Origin: Mycobacterium sp. E2479
GTDB taxonomy: Bacteria; Actinomycetota; Actinomycetes; Mycobacteriales; Mycobacteriaceae
Direction: 5' to 3'
Length of the DNA: 64,000 nt
Assembly (NCBI RefSeq): GCF_001667925.1
Contig: NZ_LZJR01000044.1
Coordinates: forward strand, 31,403-95,402
Shown here: positions 27,862-36,318 of the stretch, piece by piece
Numbering within the stretch: the first letter of the stretch is position 1
How the letters are laid out: each line of letters begins with the position of its first letter
Made by a program: the position numbers and the translations under genes
The notes under the pieces: generated by a model
The model's database searches: none
Seen by the model: the letters and a program-made list of their open reading frames with translations, nothing else
What the model was told of the DNA's origin: nothing

Positions 27862-28298
27862 GTCGGAGTGATCCCCCTTCCAGGTTGGCCCGAGAACGAC
27901 TTCCGTCGTTAAATATGAACCCAATGTAGCGCTTCCTGCCTCCCCGGAGCAAAAGGTTGAACAGCATTAATGGCGATCACACACTACATTCACAGGATAA
28001 ACTTAGCCGCCGAATTTGAATGCGCGAATCCTGATCTACGCGCCTACGCATTTCAGTACTTCAGTCGTTGGTGACCAGGGCATTCCTAGCGACCTGCGAT
28101 CTGAGATACTGAAGTAAGTATTCACAAATACACGGATTTACTAATGGCCGCCAAACATCCATCAACCCTGAAACAGGCTTTTACCTTCGTCACACGGGTT
28201 AACGGAATCGCAAATCAAAAACGCAATTATCGGGCGAGGATACCGCGTGCCTGATAGCGGCGGGCTAGCGTCGCACAATGCGACTGGGCGGCAGGCGG
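27862..28298. promoter_or_regulatory. AT-rich control region upstream of the FAAL operon
   Basis: A 437-bp gap, lower in GC than its surroundings. Inverted repeats are AACGAC-ttcc-GTCGTT (27895-27910), TACTTCAGT (28057-28065) with its complement ACTGAAGTA (28108-28116), and GTATT-caca-AATAC (28118-28131). A 36-codon frame at 28144-28254 has no ribosome site. The region holds the FAAL promoter and the 3' flank of the lipid-kinase gene. Regulator-binding sites are likely but unproven. Confidence 0.5.
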
Positions 28299-29291
28299 TT
28301 ATGCGGGCCGGGCGATGCGGATCCGCGGGCCCGCGCTGGCCACCAGTTTCACGATGTCGAGGAAACGCTCACCGTCGATGATCGGCGACAGGGGCTCGTC
28401 CTCGGCTTCGATCGTCATCTCGTGGCCGATGACGTCGCGCAGCCCTTTACCGCGAAGCAGGCCGCTGGTCAGGGCAGTCGGAAGCTGCGCCACGATCCTG
28501 GATGGCCGTAGGTTTCCGGCCTGAAAATGCAGCGCACCGGGCTCGGACGCCTTGGGGAACAGCCGAAGCGGCCCACCGATGCGCAGGTCGATCGCGCCGG
28601 CGTGCAACAAGCTGTGGGTGCGCGACGGCACCTCATCGCCGTCGATCACCACGCGCGCCTGCGTCGGCGTGAAGAGGATCGACGCGTAATTCGGTGTCTT
28701 CACTCGGGTCGGGGCGACCTTGGAGGTGATGTAGTCGCCGAAGCTGCGAGCGATCACTCGGGCGACGGCCAGCCGACCGTGATCGGGTGAGTCGTAATAC
28801 CGGTCGTAGAAACGGTTCCCGACGCCCCCGGCCGCCAGCCCGAAACAGAGCCGGTGAAACGCGGCGCCGTCGGCGGTTGCGCCATCGAGTACCAAGGTGT
28901 CCAGGACCATTTCCGGCGGAGGCTGGTCCTTCTGGGCCGCGGATGTCAACGCACGGATGATCGCTTCGGGCCGCCCGCGCACGCGGGCCTTGCGCGCGAC
29001 GGCGTTAACGCTGCCACCGTTGGTCGGGACGAACGCAGGCCAGCGTTGCGGATCACCGACGCAGCGCTCGATCTCGTTGATCAGCCAGTGCAGTGCGCCG
29101 TCGCCGCCGTCGCCGACCAGGTGGGTGACCCGCGGTGCGAGCTGCTGGATGGCGTCGCGGAGTTCCTCGATGGAATCGGTCTCGTGCACCTCGCCGCGGT
29201 CGCCGACGATGCGACGCAGTTCGGCGATGCGGTCGCCGGGAGCGGCGCGATTCCTCCGCGCTTTCGGATTGACGATGACGCCTACATACAT
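28299..29291 (-). CDS. Diacylglycerol kinase-fold protein
   Basis: A 330-aa protein with the DAGK catalytic fold: MYVGVIVNPKARRN at the N-terminus, VGDGGDGALHWLINEI as the glycine-rich ATP loop (normally GGDGT), PTNGGSVNAVAR and the C-terminal SPIIDGERF. It probably phosphorylates a lipid such as diacylglycerol or a sphingoid-like or polyprenol substrate. The glycine motif is altered, so activity may differ from the norm. Upstream of the FAAL operon on the same strand but separated by 437 bp. Confidence 0.8.
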   Translation of the reverse strand: MYVGVIVNPKARRNRAAPGDRIAELRRIVGDRGEVHETDSIEELRDAIQQLAPRVTHLVGDGGDGALHWLINEIERCVGDPQRWPAFVPTNGGSVNAVARKARVRGRPEAIIRALTSAAQKDQPPPEMVLDTLVLDGATADGAAFHRLCFGLAAGGVGNRFYDRYYDSPDHGRLAVARVIARSFGDYITSKVAPTRVKTPNYASILFTPTQARVVIDGDEVPSRTHSLLHAGAIDLRIGGPLRLFPKASEPGALHFQAGNLRPSRIVAQLPTALTSGLLRGKGLRDVIGHEMTIEAEDEPLSPIIDGERFLDIVKLVASAGPRIRIARPA

Positions 29292-29461
29292 CTGGCGGTC
29301 CCCGGCGCGCGCCTGGCAACATGCCGTCCGGGCAATTGCTCAGGTGGGATTTCGCTGGGCATCCCAGGCACAATACCCGCGCACCCGAATGGTCCCGTAA
29401 CGCTCCCGCAGCCCGCTTCAACTCCCTCCCGCTCCGGCAGCCACCGTCGCACTTGCGAAGT

Positions 29462-29467
29462 TAGGGT
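29462..29467 (+). promoter_or_regulatory. -10 element TAGGGT of a leaderless promoter
   Basis: TAGGGT ends exactly 7 nt before ATG 29475, the spacing seen for leaderless starts elsewhere in this window. Confidence 0.55.
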
Positions 29468-29474
29468 GGCTGCC

Positions 29475-30368
29475 ATGGCAAATTGGACCGCGGCAAAGCT
29501 GCCCTCGTTCGCCGGACGAACCGTCATCATCACCGGCGGCAACGCCGGGTTGGGCGAGATCACCGCCCGCGAGTTGGTTCGGGTCGGCGGCCACGTCATC
29601 CTGGCCGTCCGCAACGTCGACAAGGGCCGCGCCGCCGCCGCTCGCATGACGGCTTCGGCGACCGGTCCCGCAATCGGGACGGCCGAGGTGCGCGAGCTCG
29701 ATCTGCAAGACCTGTCGTCGGTGCGGCGCTTCGCCGACGGAATCGACACGGCCGACGTTTTGATCAACAACGCCGGCATCATGGCCACCAAACACGCGGT
29801 CACCGTCGACGGCTTCGAGGGCCAAATCGGCACCAATCATCTCGGTCACTTCGCGCTGACCAACCTACTGTTGGCCAAGCTGACCGACCGGGTTGTGACG
29901 GTGTCGTCGCTGATGCACCACTTCGGCTACATCAGCCTCAAGGATTTGAACTTTCAGTCCCGGCCGTATTCGGCCTGGCTGGCCTACAGCCAGTCCAAGC
30001 TGGCCAACCTGCTGTTCACCAAGGAACTGCAGCGGCGGTTGGACGACGTCCCCACATCGCTGCGTGCGCTGGCCGCCCACCCCGGCTGGTCGCACACCAA
30101 CCTGCAGGGCAACTCCGGCCGCAAGCTCGGCGACGCGGCGGTCCTCGCGGTCGACCGGATCGTGTCCACCGACGCCGACTTCGGCGCCCGCCAGACGCTG
30201 TACGCGGCCTCGCAGGATTTGCCGGGCGACACCTTCGTCGGCCCGCGATTCGGACTGTACGGCCGCACCCAGCCGACCTGGCGCCACTGGCCGGCGAAGC
30301 GCGCCCACACCGCCACCGCCCTGTGGGAACTGTCCGAGCGGCTCACCGGGACGAAATTCCCGCTTTGA
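29475..30368 (+). CDS. Short-chain dehydrogenase (retinol dehydrogenase-like)
   Basis: A 297-aa SDR with TVIITGGNAGLGEITARELV, LINNAGIM, a catalytic Ser in VVTVSSLMHHFG and YSQSKLANLLF (Tyr-Lys). The long C-terminal part (GPRFGLYGRTQPTWRHWP) is typical of the WWOX/retinol-dehydrogenase-like mycobacterial group. It should interconvert an alcohol and a ketone or aldehyde with NADP(H). The start at 29475 follows the leaderless rule. Divergent from the lipid-kinase gene, with 183 bp between starts. Substrate unknown. Confidence 0.87.
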   Translation: MANWTAAKLPSFAGRTVIITGGNAGLGEITARELVRVGGHVILAVRNVDKGRAAAARMTASATGPAIGTAEVRELDLQDLSSVRRFADGIDTADVLINNAGIMATKHAVTVDGFEGQIGTNHLGHFALTNLLLAKLTDRVVTVSSLMHHFGYISLKDLNFQSRPYSAWLAYSQSKLANLLFTKELQRRLDDVPTSLRALAAHPGWSHTNLQGNSGRKLGDAAVLAVDRIVSTDADFGARQTLYAASQDLPGDTFVGPRFGLYGRTQPTWRHWPAKRAHTATALWELSERLTGTKFPL

Positions 30369-30492
30369 CGTCCCCTCGACAGCGCCGCAGCTAACCCGGC
30401 AACCCCTTCCGCGCGCCCGCCACGCGGTGCGCGACTAGATTGGACGGGTAGTCCAACCGCACCCAGCGAGCACCCAGCGAGGAGGCAATGCC

Positions 30493-31410
30493 GTGTCGGA
30501 CGTGCATCTAGCGGCCCTCCTCGCCCTGTGCGCAGCGCTGGCGTCCGCGATCGGCAATGTGGTGCGGCAACGCTCCGCGCAGGAGGTCACCGACAAACGG
30601 GTGGGCCACCTGACGTTGTTCGGCATGTTGCTGCGCGACAAGCGTTGGTGGCTGGGCGGTTTGGGGGACATCGGCAGCTACGTGCTGCTGGCCGCCGCGC
30701 TGGACAAGGGCTCCGTGCTGCTGGTGATGTCGTTGCAGGTGACGGCGCTGCTTTTCGCCCTGCCGATCTATTCGCGGATGACCGGTAAGCCCATCACCGG
30801 CCGGGAATGGAGTTGGGCACTGGTACTGGCGGTAGCGCTGGCCGTGCTCATCGCGGTCGGAGACCCCACGGGCGGCCAGCAGCGGGCGCCGCTGCACACG
30901 TGGATCGTGGTGGCCCTGGTGATCGGCCCGCTGTTGTTGCTGGGCTTGCTCGGAGCGCGGATCTGGGCTGATCGTTCGGTCGCGGCAGTAATGCTGGCCG
31001 CGGTGGCAGGCACCTTCCTGGCCGTGTTCGCGGTCCTGATGAAGGGCGTCGTCGACATCCTGGAACACCACACCGGCCACATTTGGCAGACCTTCGAGCT
31101 GTACGCGCTGGTGTTCTGCGGGGTCGCCGGAATGATCTATCACCAATCGGCTTACCGAGCCGGCGCGCTGACCGCCTCGCTGCCCACGATCATCGTGGCG
31201 AAGCCCGTGGTCGGTGGGGTGCTCGGCATCGTCGTGCTCAGCGAGACGTTGGAAGCCGGAGGCTGGGAGTGGTTTGTCATCGCGGCGACGACGGTCGTGG
31301 TGATCATCGCGACGGTCGGTCTGGCTCGCGGAGAGGCCGCCTCCATGTCGGCCGGCGCCGGGCGTGACGTGAAGTCCAGCGCACGGCCGAAGGCGGCCAC
31401 CCAAGCCTGA
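30493..31410 (+). CDS. DMT-superfamily membrane transporter (EamA-like)
   Basis: A 305-aa protein with about 9-10 membrane helices (HLAALLALCAALASAIGNVV, GSYVLLAAALDKGSVLLVM, SWALVLAVALAVLIAVG, PTIIVAKPVVGGVLGIVVL). This is the duplicated EamA layout of drug/metabolite exporters. The substrate is unknown. The start is GTG 30493, with GAGGAGG at 30478-30484. Convergent with the mceA-like gene. Confidence 0.82.
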   Translation: MSDVHLAALLALCAALASAIGNVVRQRSAQEVTDKRVGHLTLFGMLLRDKRWWLGGLGDIGSYVLLAAALDKGSVLLVMSLQVTALLFALPIYSRMTGKPITGREWSWALVLAVALAVLIAVGDPTGGQQRAPLHTWIVVALVIGPLLLLGLLGARIWADRSVAAVMLAAVAGTFLAVFAVLMKGVVDILEHHTGHIWQTFELYALVFCGVAGMIYHQSAYRAGALTASLPTIIVAKPVVGGVLGIVVLSETLEAGGWEWFVIAATTVVVIIATVGLARGEAASMSAGAGRDVKSSARPKAATQA

Positions 31411-31477
31411 GTGTGTGATACCGAATCGGCTTGCCGGGTAGAGATTCTCGCAACGCGGCGTTGACGAGCGCCGGCCG

Positions 31478-32785
31478 CTACGGGTTGATGGTGTTGTCGC
31501 CGACCTGGCGGCCCCAGACGTACTCGATCGCATACGGCGATCCGGTGTCGAGGTGGTTGTAGGGCGCGATGCTGTTGCCGGTGTCCATGATCAGCTCCGG
31601 TGCCGGCCACAGATCGCGGGTGACCTTCTGCCAGCACCCCGGGGCGCCACCCGGGCCGCCGCGCGCGTTCACCCGCGGCAGGTTCTCCGGGTAGATGTAA
31701 GGGTTCGGCGCACCTCCGACTATGCCGGCAATGCCGCCGACCATCGACGCGATAACGGGCACCGCGGACACCGGGTTCGCGATCAGTCCCAGCCCGGAGA
31801 GCACCTCGGTGTCCATGTTCAACGAGTAGCCGTTGAACCCGCCCTCGGCCGCACCGGTGGCGGGCAGTGCATCGTGCTCGCTGCGCATCAGGCAGTAGAT
31901 TTCGGGGCTGTAGGTGTCCAGCAGTTGCGCGGTCGGGACCAGGTCGGCCGCTCCGCGCGCCAGATACGGGCCACCCTTATTGAACAGATCCGCGCCCGTG
32001 TTGCCGAACCCGGCCGCCGACAACAACGCCTGATCCAGATCCTTTTGCTGGGCATTGATCGTGCGCGAGGTGATCACCGCATTGTTCAGGAAATCCAACA
32101 GATCCGGCGACGCGTTCGCGTACGTATCGCCCAGCGCGGCCAACCGCTGAATGTCCTTGCGCGCCTGTGGCATCTGCGGGTTCACGTCATCGAGCAGCAC
32201 GTTGGCGTTGATCACCGACTGACCGAACTTCTCCCCCAGCCCCGACAACGATTGCGCGGCCGCACTCAACGTCAGATTCAGCTTGACCGGATCGACCTTC
32301 TCCGAGATGGAGGTGATCGTCTGAAACAGGGTGTTGATCTCGGTGGTCACCGAGCGCGCATCGATCACAGCGTGCGGCGAAATCCCGTGCGCCGACGGGC
32401 TTGCCGGCGTCGTCAACGACACATACTTGCCGCCGAACACCGTCGTCGCCTTGATATCGGCGTTCACATTCGACGGAATCAGCGTTAAATAACGCGGATA
32501 CACCTCCAGGGTGAACTTCGCCGCCGGCTTCCCGTCACGCACCGTCTCCGAGATCGACCCCACCCGCCCGATCTGCACCCCGTTATAGGTGACCTTCGAA
32601 CCCGGATCCATCACCAACCCGGCCCGCGACGCCAACATCGTCAGCTCGGTCTTGGGTGTGAAACCCCCGCGGAACTGGATGTAGACCAGGGTGAAGATCA
32701 CGGCGAGGACCACCAGCACGGCGATGGTGATGAACTTGTAGGGCGGCTCTCGCGAGTCGTTGATCTGAACGGGTGAACCCTCCAT
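31478..32785 (-). CDS. Orphan MCE-family protein, MceA type
   Basis: A 435-aa protein. One N-terminal membrane helix (FITIAVLVVLAVIFTLVYIQ) is followed by the MCE domain (TMLASRAGLVMDPGSKVTYN, GRVGSISETVRDGKPAAKF), the helical repeat region and the MceA-type C-terminus (VNARGGPGGAPGCWQ, NHLDTGSPYAIEYVWG). MceA subunits form part of a periplasm-spanning lipid importer with YrbEA/B and MceB-F. None of those genes is adjacent, so it is an orphan that may work with another mce operon or be stranded. A damaged copy of its 3' end lies upstream. Confidence 0.9.
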   Translation of the reverse strand: MEGSPVQINDSREPPYKFITIAVLVVLAVIFTLVYIQFRGGFTPKTELTMLASRAGLVMDPGSKVTYNGVQIGRVGSISETVRDGKPAAKFTLEVYPRYLTLIPSNVNADIKATTVFGGKYVSLTTPASPSAHGISPHAVIDARSVTTEINTLFQTITSISEKVDPVKLNLTLSAAAQSLSGLGEKFGQSVINANVLLDDVNPQMPQARKDIQRLAALGDTYANASPDLLDFLNNAVITSRTINAQQKDLDQALLSAAGFGNTGADLFNKGGPYLARGAADLVPTAQLLDTYSPEIYCLMRSEHDALPATGAAEGGFNGYSLNMDTEVLSGLGLIANPVSAVPVIASMVGGIAGIVGGAPNPYIYPENLPRVNARGGPGGAPGCWQKVTRDLWPAPELIMDTGNSIAPYNHLDTGSPYAIEYVWGRQVGDNTINP

Positions 32786-33102
32786 GGCCTACCCCGTGCG
32801 CCCGATGATCCCGGGTCCGGCGATGGACGGCCACCCGCGCGGTTGGCTATCCGGGTAACCCACCGTCGCCACCGCTGCCCCTCACCTCGGGACCGTCGCC
32901 ACCGGGCGCTGGCCTGTCACCTATGAAATAAGACCAGCAAAATCTACCGCGATGCAGTGGCACAAACCAAGAAACGGCGGAAACTGCCGGGCGCACAACA
33001 TCATCCTTCGAACGACCATCCCCACACCCGCCCGCTCACCGAGCACCCCGAGAGGCGGATCATACTCTCCCTCAGGTGATTCGAGCCCCGAAAATGTGGT
33101 TA
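32786..33102. other. Gap between mceA and its partial copy
   Basis: No convincing gene. It is the upstream flank of mceA and includes an AT-richer part near 32925-32950 that may hold its promoter. Short open peptides just before the mceA start may be remnants of a neighbouring mce or yrbE gene, but none is long enough to identify. Confidence 0.5.
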
Positions 33103-33312
33103 CGGGTCGATGGTGTTGTCGCCGACCTGGCGGCCCGAGACGTACCCGATCGCATACGGCGATCCGGTGTCGAGGTGGTTGTACGGTGCGAGGCTGTTGC
33201 CGGTGCCCATCACCGACTCCGGTGCGGGCAATAAGGTCGCGGGTGATCGGCTGCCAGCACCCCGGGGCGCCACCCGGGCCGCCGCGCGCGTTGACCCGCG
33301 GCAGGTTCTCCG
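33103..33312 (-). pseudogene. Frameshifted partial copy of the mceA 3' end
   Basis: This 210-bp stretch is a diverged direct repeat of 31481-31689, the last part of the neighbouring mceA. One frame still reads NSLAPYNHLDTGSPYAIG and ends GRQVGDNTIDP, while the preceding RGGPGGAPGCW part is in another frame. The copy is one base longer near 33227-33233, which causes the shift. It is a gene relic, from a tandem duplication or a deleted second mce operon. Confidence 0.85.
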
Positions 33313-33470
33313 CCCCCGGCCCTTGCCAGGGACTCCGTACCTGCAGTCACGAAGATCAACGAAATGTACCGTGACAGCCGCCGGTGCGCGAATCAACGTT
33401 CACATAATTCGACGGATGCCGCGGCAGGCGAGCCGGGTCTAGGCTCGAGAAGGCTAAGGAAAGGTGCGCG

Positions 33471-34007
33471 ATGCTCGCAGCGTTCGGCTTCGAATCCCTG
33501 GGCGTGGTCGTCGGGGACATGTACTTCATCGACCCGTCCCCGCTCGAGGGTCAGGAGACCCCCGAACGGGGCGTCAGGCTGGAACTTCGGCTCGTCGATC
33601 GGGCTGCGCCCCAGGGCTCGATCTACGCCGGCGTCCCGATCGCCTTCACCCGCCCGCTGTGGCGGGTGGACCTCTTCGGGTCCACGGAAAGCCCGCCCGG
33701 GACGCTGGACCGGGCCCACCACCACCCGCAGTTCGACGGTTGGGAGCCCAGCCGTCGGCACTTCGTCCCCGAGCTGTCCGCCGACCCGCTGGCCTGGTTG
33801 ACCGAGCAGCTGGCGGACCCGGCCGCCGTCCTGGCCCGCGCCGGCGTGGACGCCGACGAGGTCAGCGAAGCCGACATCACCGGCCTCGCGGCGGCGGCCG
33901 CGGAAATCGTCACCGCGGTGAAACGGTTGCTCGACGGCGTGCGCAACGGCGAATTGGCCCCGGCTCCCGCCGAGCCGGTTGCCGCCGCCCGCACCGGCTG
34001 GCTCTGA
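33471..34007 (+). CDS. Conserved hypothetical protein
   Basis: A 178-aa protein I cannot assign. The N-terminal two-thirds looks like a small beta-rich domain (LGVVVGDMYFIDPSPLEGQE, RGVRLELRLVDRA, RPLWRVDLFGSTE) with a His cluster DRAHHHPQFDGW that could bind metal. The C-terminal third is helical (TGLAAAAAEIVTAVKRLLDG). No signal peptide or membrane segment is seen. AAGGAAAGG precedes ATG 33471. It ends 20 bp before the glutathione-peroxidase gene on the same strand. Confidence 0.75.
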   Translation: MLAAFGFESLGVVVGDMYFIDPSPLEGQETPERGVRLELRLVDRAAPQGSIYAGVPIAFTRPLWRVDLFGSTESPPGTLDRAHHHPQFDGWEPSRRHFVPELSADPLAWLTEQLADPAAVLARAGVDADEVSEADITGLAAAAAEIVTAVKRLLDGVRNGELAPAPAEPVAAARTGWL

Positions 34008-34014
34008 ATTGCGT

Positions 34015-34020
34015 TAGCGT
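34015..34020 (+). promoter_or_regulatory. -10 element TAGCGT of a leaderless promoter
   Basis: TAGCGT ends exactly 7 nt before GTG 34028, suggesting the peroxidase gene has its own leaderless transcript despite the close upstream gene. Confidence 0.55.
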
Positions 34021-34027
34021 CATCGGC

Positions 34028-34516
34028 GTGACCCTCAACGACATCGCCCTGACCACCCTCGACGGCCAGCCGACCACGCTGGCCGAATTGTCCGACGGCG
34101 CAACGCTGGTCGTCAACGTAGCCTCCAAGTGCGGGCTGACTCCGCAATACACCGCGCTGCAGAAGCTGGCCAAGGACTATGGCGAGCGCGGCCTGACTGT
34201 CGTCGGCGTCCCCTGCAACCAGTTCATGGGCCAGGAGCCGGGCACGGCCGACGAGATCCGGGAATTCTGCTCGACGACCTACGGGGTGACGTTCCCGCTG
34301 CTTTCGAAGACCGACGTCAACGGCGACAACCGCCACCCGCTGTACGCCGAGCTGACCAAGACCCCGGACGCCGACGGCCAGGCCGGCGACATCCAGTGGA
34401 ACTTCGAGAAGTTCCTGCTCGCCCCTGGCGGTGAGGTGGTGCAGCGGTTTCGCCCGCGCACCGAGCCCGACGCCCCCGAGGTCATCAGCGCCATCGAGGG
34501 CGTGCTGCCCCGCTAG
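34028..34516 (+). CDS. Glutathione peroxidase-family thiol peroxidase (Cys type)
   Basis: A 162-aa thioredoxin-fold peroxidase. The peroxidatic residue is Cys35 in NVASKCGLTPQ, with GVPCNQF and WNFEKFL completing the catalytic Gln/Trp/Asn set. A second Cys in EIREFCSTTYGVTFPL matches the resolving Cys of yeast-type enzymes, so it is probably recycled by thioredoxin rather than glutathione, which mycobacteria lack. It reduces hydroperoxides in the cytosol. The GTG start comes from the promoter spacing and the family N-terminus. The selenocysteine of animal enzymes is replaced by Cys. Confidence 0.92.
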   Translation: MTLNDIALTTLDGQPTTLAELSDGATLVVNVASKCGLTPQYTALQKLAKDYGERGLTVVGVPCNQFMGQEPGTADEIREFCSTTYGVTFPLLSKTDVNGDNRHPLYAELTKTPDADGQAGDIQWNFEKFLLAPGGEVVQRFRPRTEPDAPEVISAIEGVLPR

Positions 34517-34524
34517 GCATGAAA

Positions 34525-34553
34525 ACGGCCCCCGGAGATTCTCCGAGGGCCGT
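34525..34553 (-). terminator. Intrinsic terminator of the first initiator tRNA
   Basis: On the minus strand a stem with arms ACGGCCCTCGGAG and CTCCGGGGGCCGT (one G-T pair) is followed by TTTTC. It lies about 10 nt beyond the tRNA 3' end. It may also stop transcripts from the peroxidase gene on the other strand. Confidence 0.8.
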
Positions 34554-34562
34554 CTGCACTAG

Positions 34563-34636
34563 TAGCGGGGACAGGATTCGAACCTGCGACCTCTGGGTTA
34601 TGAGCCCAGCGAGCTACCGAGCTGCTCCACCCCGCG
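34563..34636 (-). tRNA. Initiator tRNA-fMet (CAT), copy 1
   Basis: A 74-nt cloverleaf without encoded CCA. The anticodon is CAT in GGGCTCATAACCC. Three G-C pairs close the anticodon stem and the first acceptor position (C opposite T) is unpaired; both mark an initiator tRNA. T-loop GGTTCGAATCC is standard. A second copy with the same sequence is at 44194-44267. Confidence 0.95.
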
Positions 34637-34745
34637 TTAGTGAATGCCAGGTTACCGAATACCGGCGCGTCGCCAGTCGCGGGCTAGCCCGTAGCGGTAC
34701 CGAGCCTCCGTTAACTTGCAGACCTGTATGCCGAAGGTCCAGCGT

Positions 34746-35174
34746 TCAGGCCTTAACTCCCAATTCCGTCAGCCGAACGCGGTTTTCCTCGAACCACGCT
34801 TGTTCGTGGCCGGGCTCGGGCAAGATCAACCCTGCCTCCATTGCGTTTGCAGGATCAGCCTCGGTCAGCACGACCAGGAATTCGGCTTCCGACTGCCCGG
34901 TGACACGCGTCCACATTCGCGAGAAGTCACGCAGCAAGCCCTGGCGGGTCTCGACGTCACGTCCGTGGCGGATGGCACCGAAAAGGTACGAGTTGGCTGA
35001 CGGTTTGCGGGAGACAAAGCAGTCGCCTTCCTGTATCTCATGAAACAGAACATTGACGAACAACTCCGGTGCTCGTGTGACGTTGGTGTGAATAGTGGTG
35101 ATCTCGTCGGCGAGTTTGGCTTTCGCAGACGCCGTCAGCATTCCTCTCGGGCTGTAGCACTGATAGATGGGCAT
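34746..35174 (-). CDS. Tautomerase-superfamily protein, cis-CaaD-like
   Basis: A 142-aa protein beginning MPIYQCYSPRG, so Pro1 is the catalytic base after Met removal. From memory of cis-3-chloroacrylic acid dehalogenase, His28 is conserved, the two arginines appear as R68 and R71 (IRHGRD) and the catalytic Glu as E112 in AMEAGLILPEPGHE. The position of its Tyr103 is occupied by hydrophobic residues (LVVLTEADP). It is therefore probably a tautomerase or hydratase relative rather than a proven dehalogenase. First gene inside the tRNA-bounded segment. Confidence 0.8.
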   Translation of the reverse strand: MPIYQCYSPRGMLTASAKAKLADEITTIHTNVTRAPELFVNVLFHEIQEGDCFVSRKPSANSYLFGAIRHGRDVETRQGLLRDFSRMWTRVTGQSEAEFLVVLTEADPANAMEAGLILPEPGHEQAWFEENRVRLTELGVKA

Positions 35175-35418
35175 GGGGTTCCATTTCTACACAATTCTGT
35201 CGGTTGGTCGCGGCTGCGGGAGCCGCAGGGCAGGCTACCCGAGCGAGCCAGGATTGGTGCCCGTGTCGGAGAGCTCCTCCCCGCTTAATATTGCCTTCGG
35301 CCACGCCCGTCCGGGCCCGTTCCCGCCGACCAGTAACAGGTTGTCGCGGAAGGTTGCATCTGCCGGTGGCAAGCCGTCTCGGCGTCACGTGGCCGGCGTC
35401 GTGACGTTCGCGCTGGAG

Positions 35419-36318
35419 CTACTTTCGGGTGGCGGTGACATAGTGGATCGCCTCGTGCCCGCGCAACACACTGTCCCAGGTATCCCCGGACACCCCGGCA
35501 TCATTTAACAAATCGGCCAGACCGCGGGTTGCGGTGTGCCAGCCGAGTCCTTTCAGGCTTTTCTCGACATCGCCACCTTCGCGAGGATAAGTAAGGCCAC
35601 CGAAGTCGACATCGAACCCATGGCGCCTCCAGGTTTCTGCAACGCTCTGAATCTGCAAACCGAGGGAGGTCGATTCCTCCGTCCAGTGATCGGCGGCCAA
35701 TTTGCTGCCGGGTGCACTAAGTGCGGTGAGTTGCTTCAACAGGCGACTCTGAGCGTCGTTAGGGAGGTATCCGATCAGCAAACCCTCGGCCAGCCAGGCC
35801 GTCGGTCTCGAGGGATCAAAACCCGCTTGCTGCAGTGCCGTCGGCCAGGCGTGGCGCAGGTCGACGCTTACGGCGCGCAATTGCGTATTCGGAGTGGCGC
35901 CCACCCGAGTCAGGACCGAGTTCTTGAATTCGATCACCTCCGGTTGGTCGATCTCGTAAACGATGCTGCCCGCCGGCCACTGCAGGCGGTAGGCACGCGA
36001 GTCCAATCCAGATGCGACGATCACCGCCTGACGGATGCCGGCGGACAGCGCGCTCCGGAAGAAATTATCGAAGAACCGTACGCGGACGGCGAAGAAGTGC
36101 GTTATCCAATCGGTCTCAATATCGGCGAACTCCAAATCACCACTTGCCAGCCGGGCGAACAGCTCGATACCTGCAGCCTGGACGAGAGGCTCGGCGAACG
36201 GATCATTGATGATTGGATCCGCTTGCCTGCTGGCAGCCGCCCTGGCCGCGGCCACCATCGTTGCAGTGGCGCCAACACTGGTGGCCAGATCCCACGTATC
36301 GTTGTCACTACGTTTCAT
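35419..36318 (-). CDS. Class I SAM methyltransferase, PPM1/LCMT (UPF0677) family
   Basis: A 299-aa enzyme of the large mycobacterial leucine-carboxyl-methyltransferase-like family. Landmarks are WDLATSVGATATMVAAARA near the N-terminus, RQAVIVASGLDSRAYRLQWP as the SAM loop, VYEIDQPEVIEFK and AWLAEGLLIGYLP. It should methylate a carboxyl or hydroxyl on an unknown acceptor. ATG 36318 begins the canonical family N-terminus. It is preceded by a 567-bp AT-richer gap. Confidence 0.9.
   Translation of the reverse strand: MKRSDNDTWDLATSVGATATMVAAARAAASRQADPIINDPFAEPLVQAAGIELFARLASGDLEFADIETDWITHFFAVRVRFFDNFFRSALSAGIRQAVIVASGLDSRAYRLQWPAGSIVYEIDQPEVIEFKNSVLTRVGATPNTQLRAVSVDLRHAWPTALQQAGFDPSRPTAWLAEGLLIGYLPNDAQSRLLKQLTALSAPGSKLAADHWTEESTSLGLQIQSVAETWRRHGFDVDFGGLTYPREGGDVEKSLKGLGWHTATRGLADLLNDAGVSGDTWDSVLRGHEAIHYVTATRK

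Noticed and set aside
28144..28254. 36-codon frame MAAKHPSTLKQAFTFV...
   Set aside because: No ribosome site or leaderless promoter and no recognisable homology; left as part of the control region.
30508..31533. A 341-codon minus-strand open frame
   Set aside because: It opposes the DMT transporter and is dominated by His/Arg/Asp; no recognisable domain.
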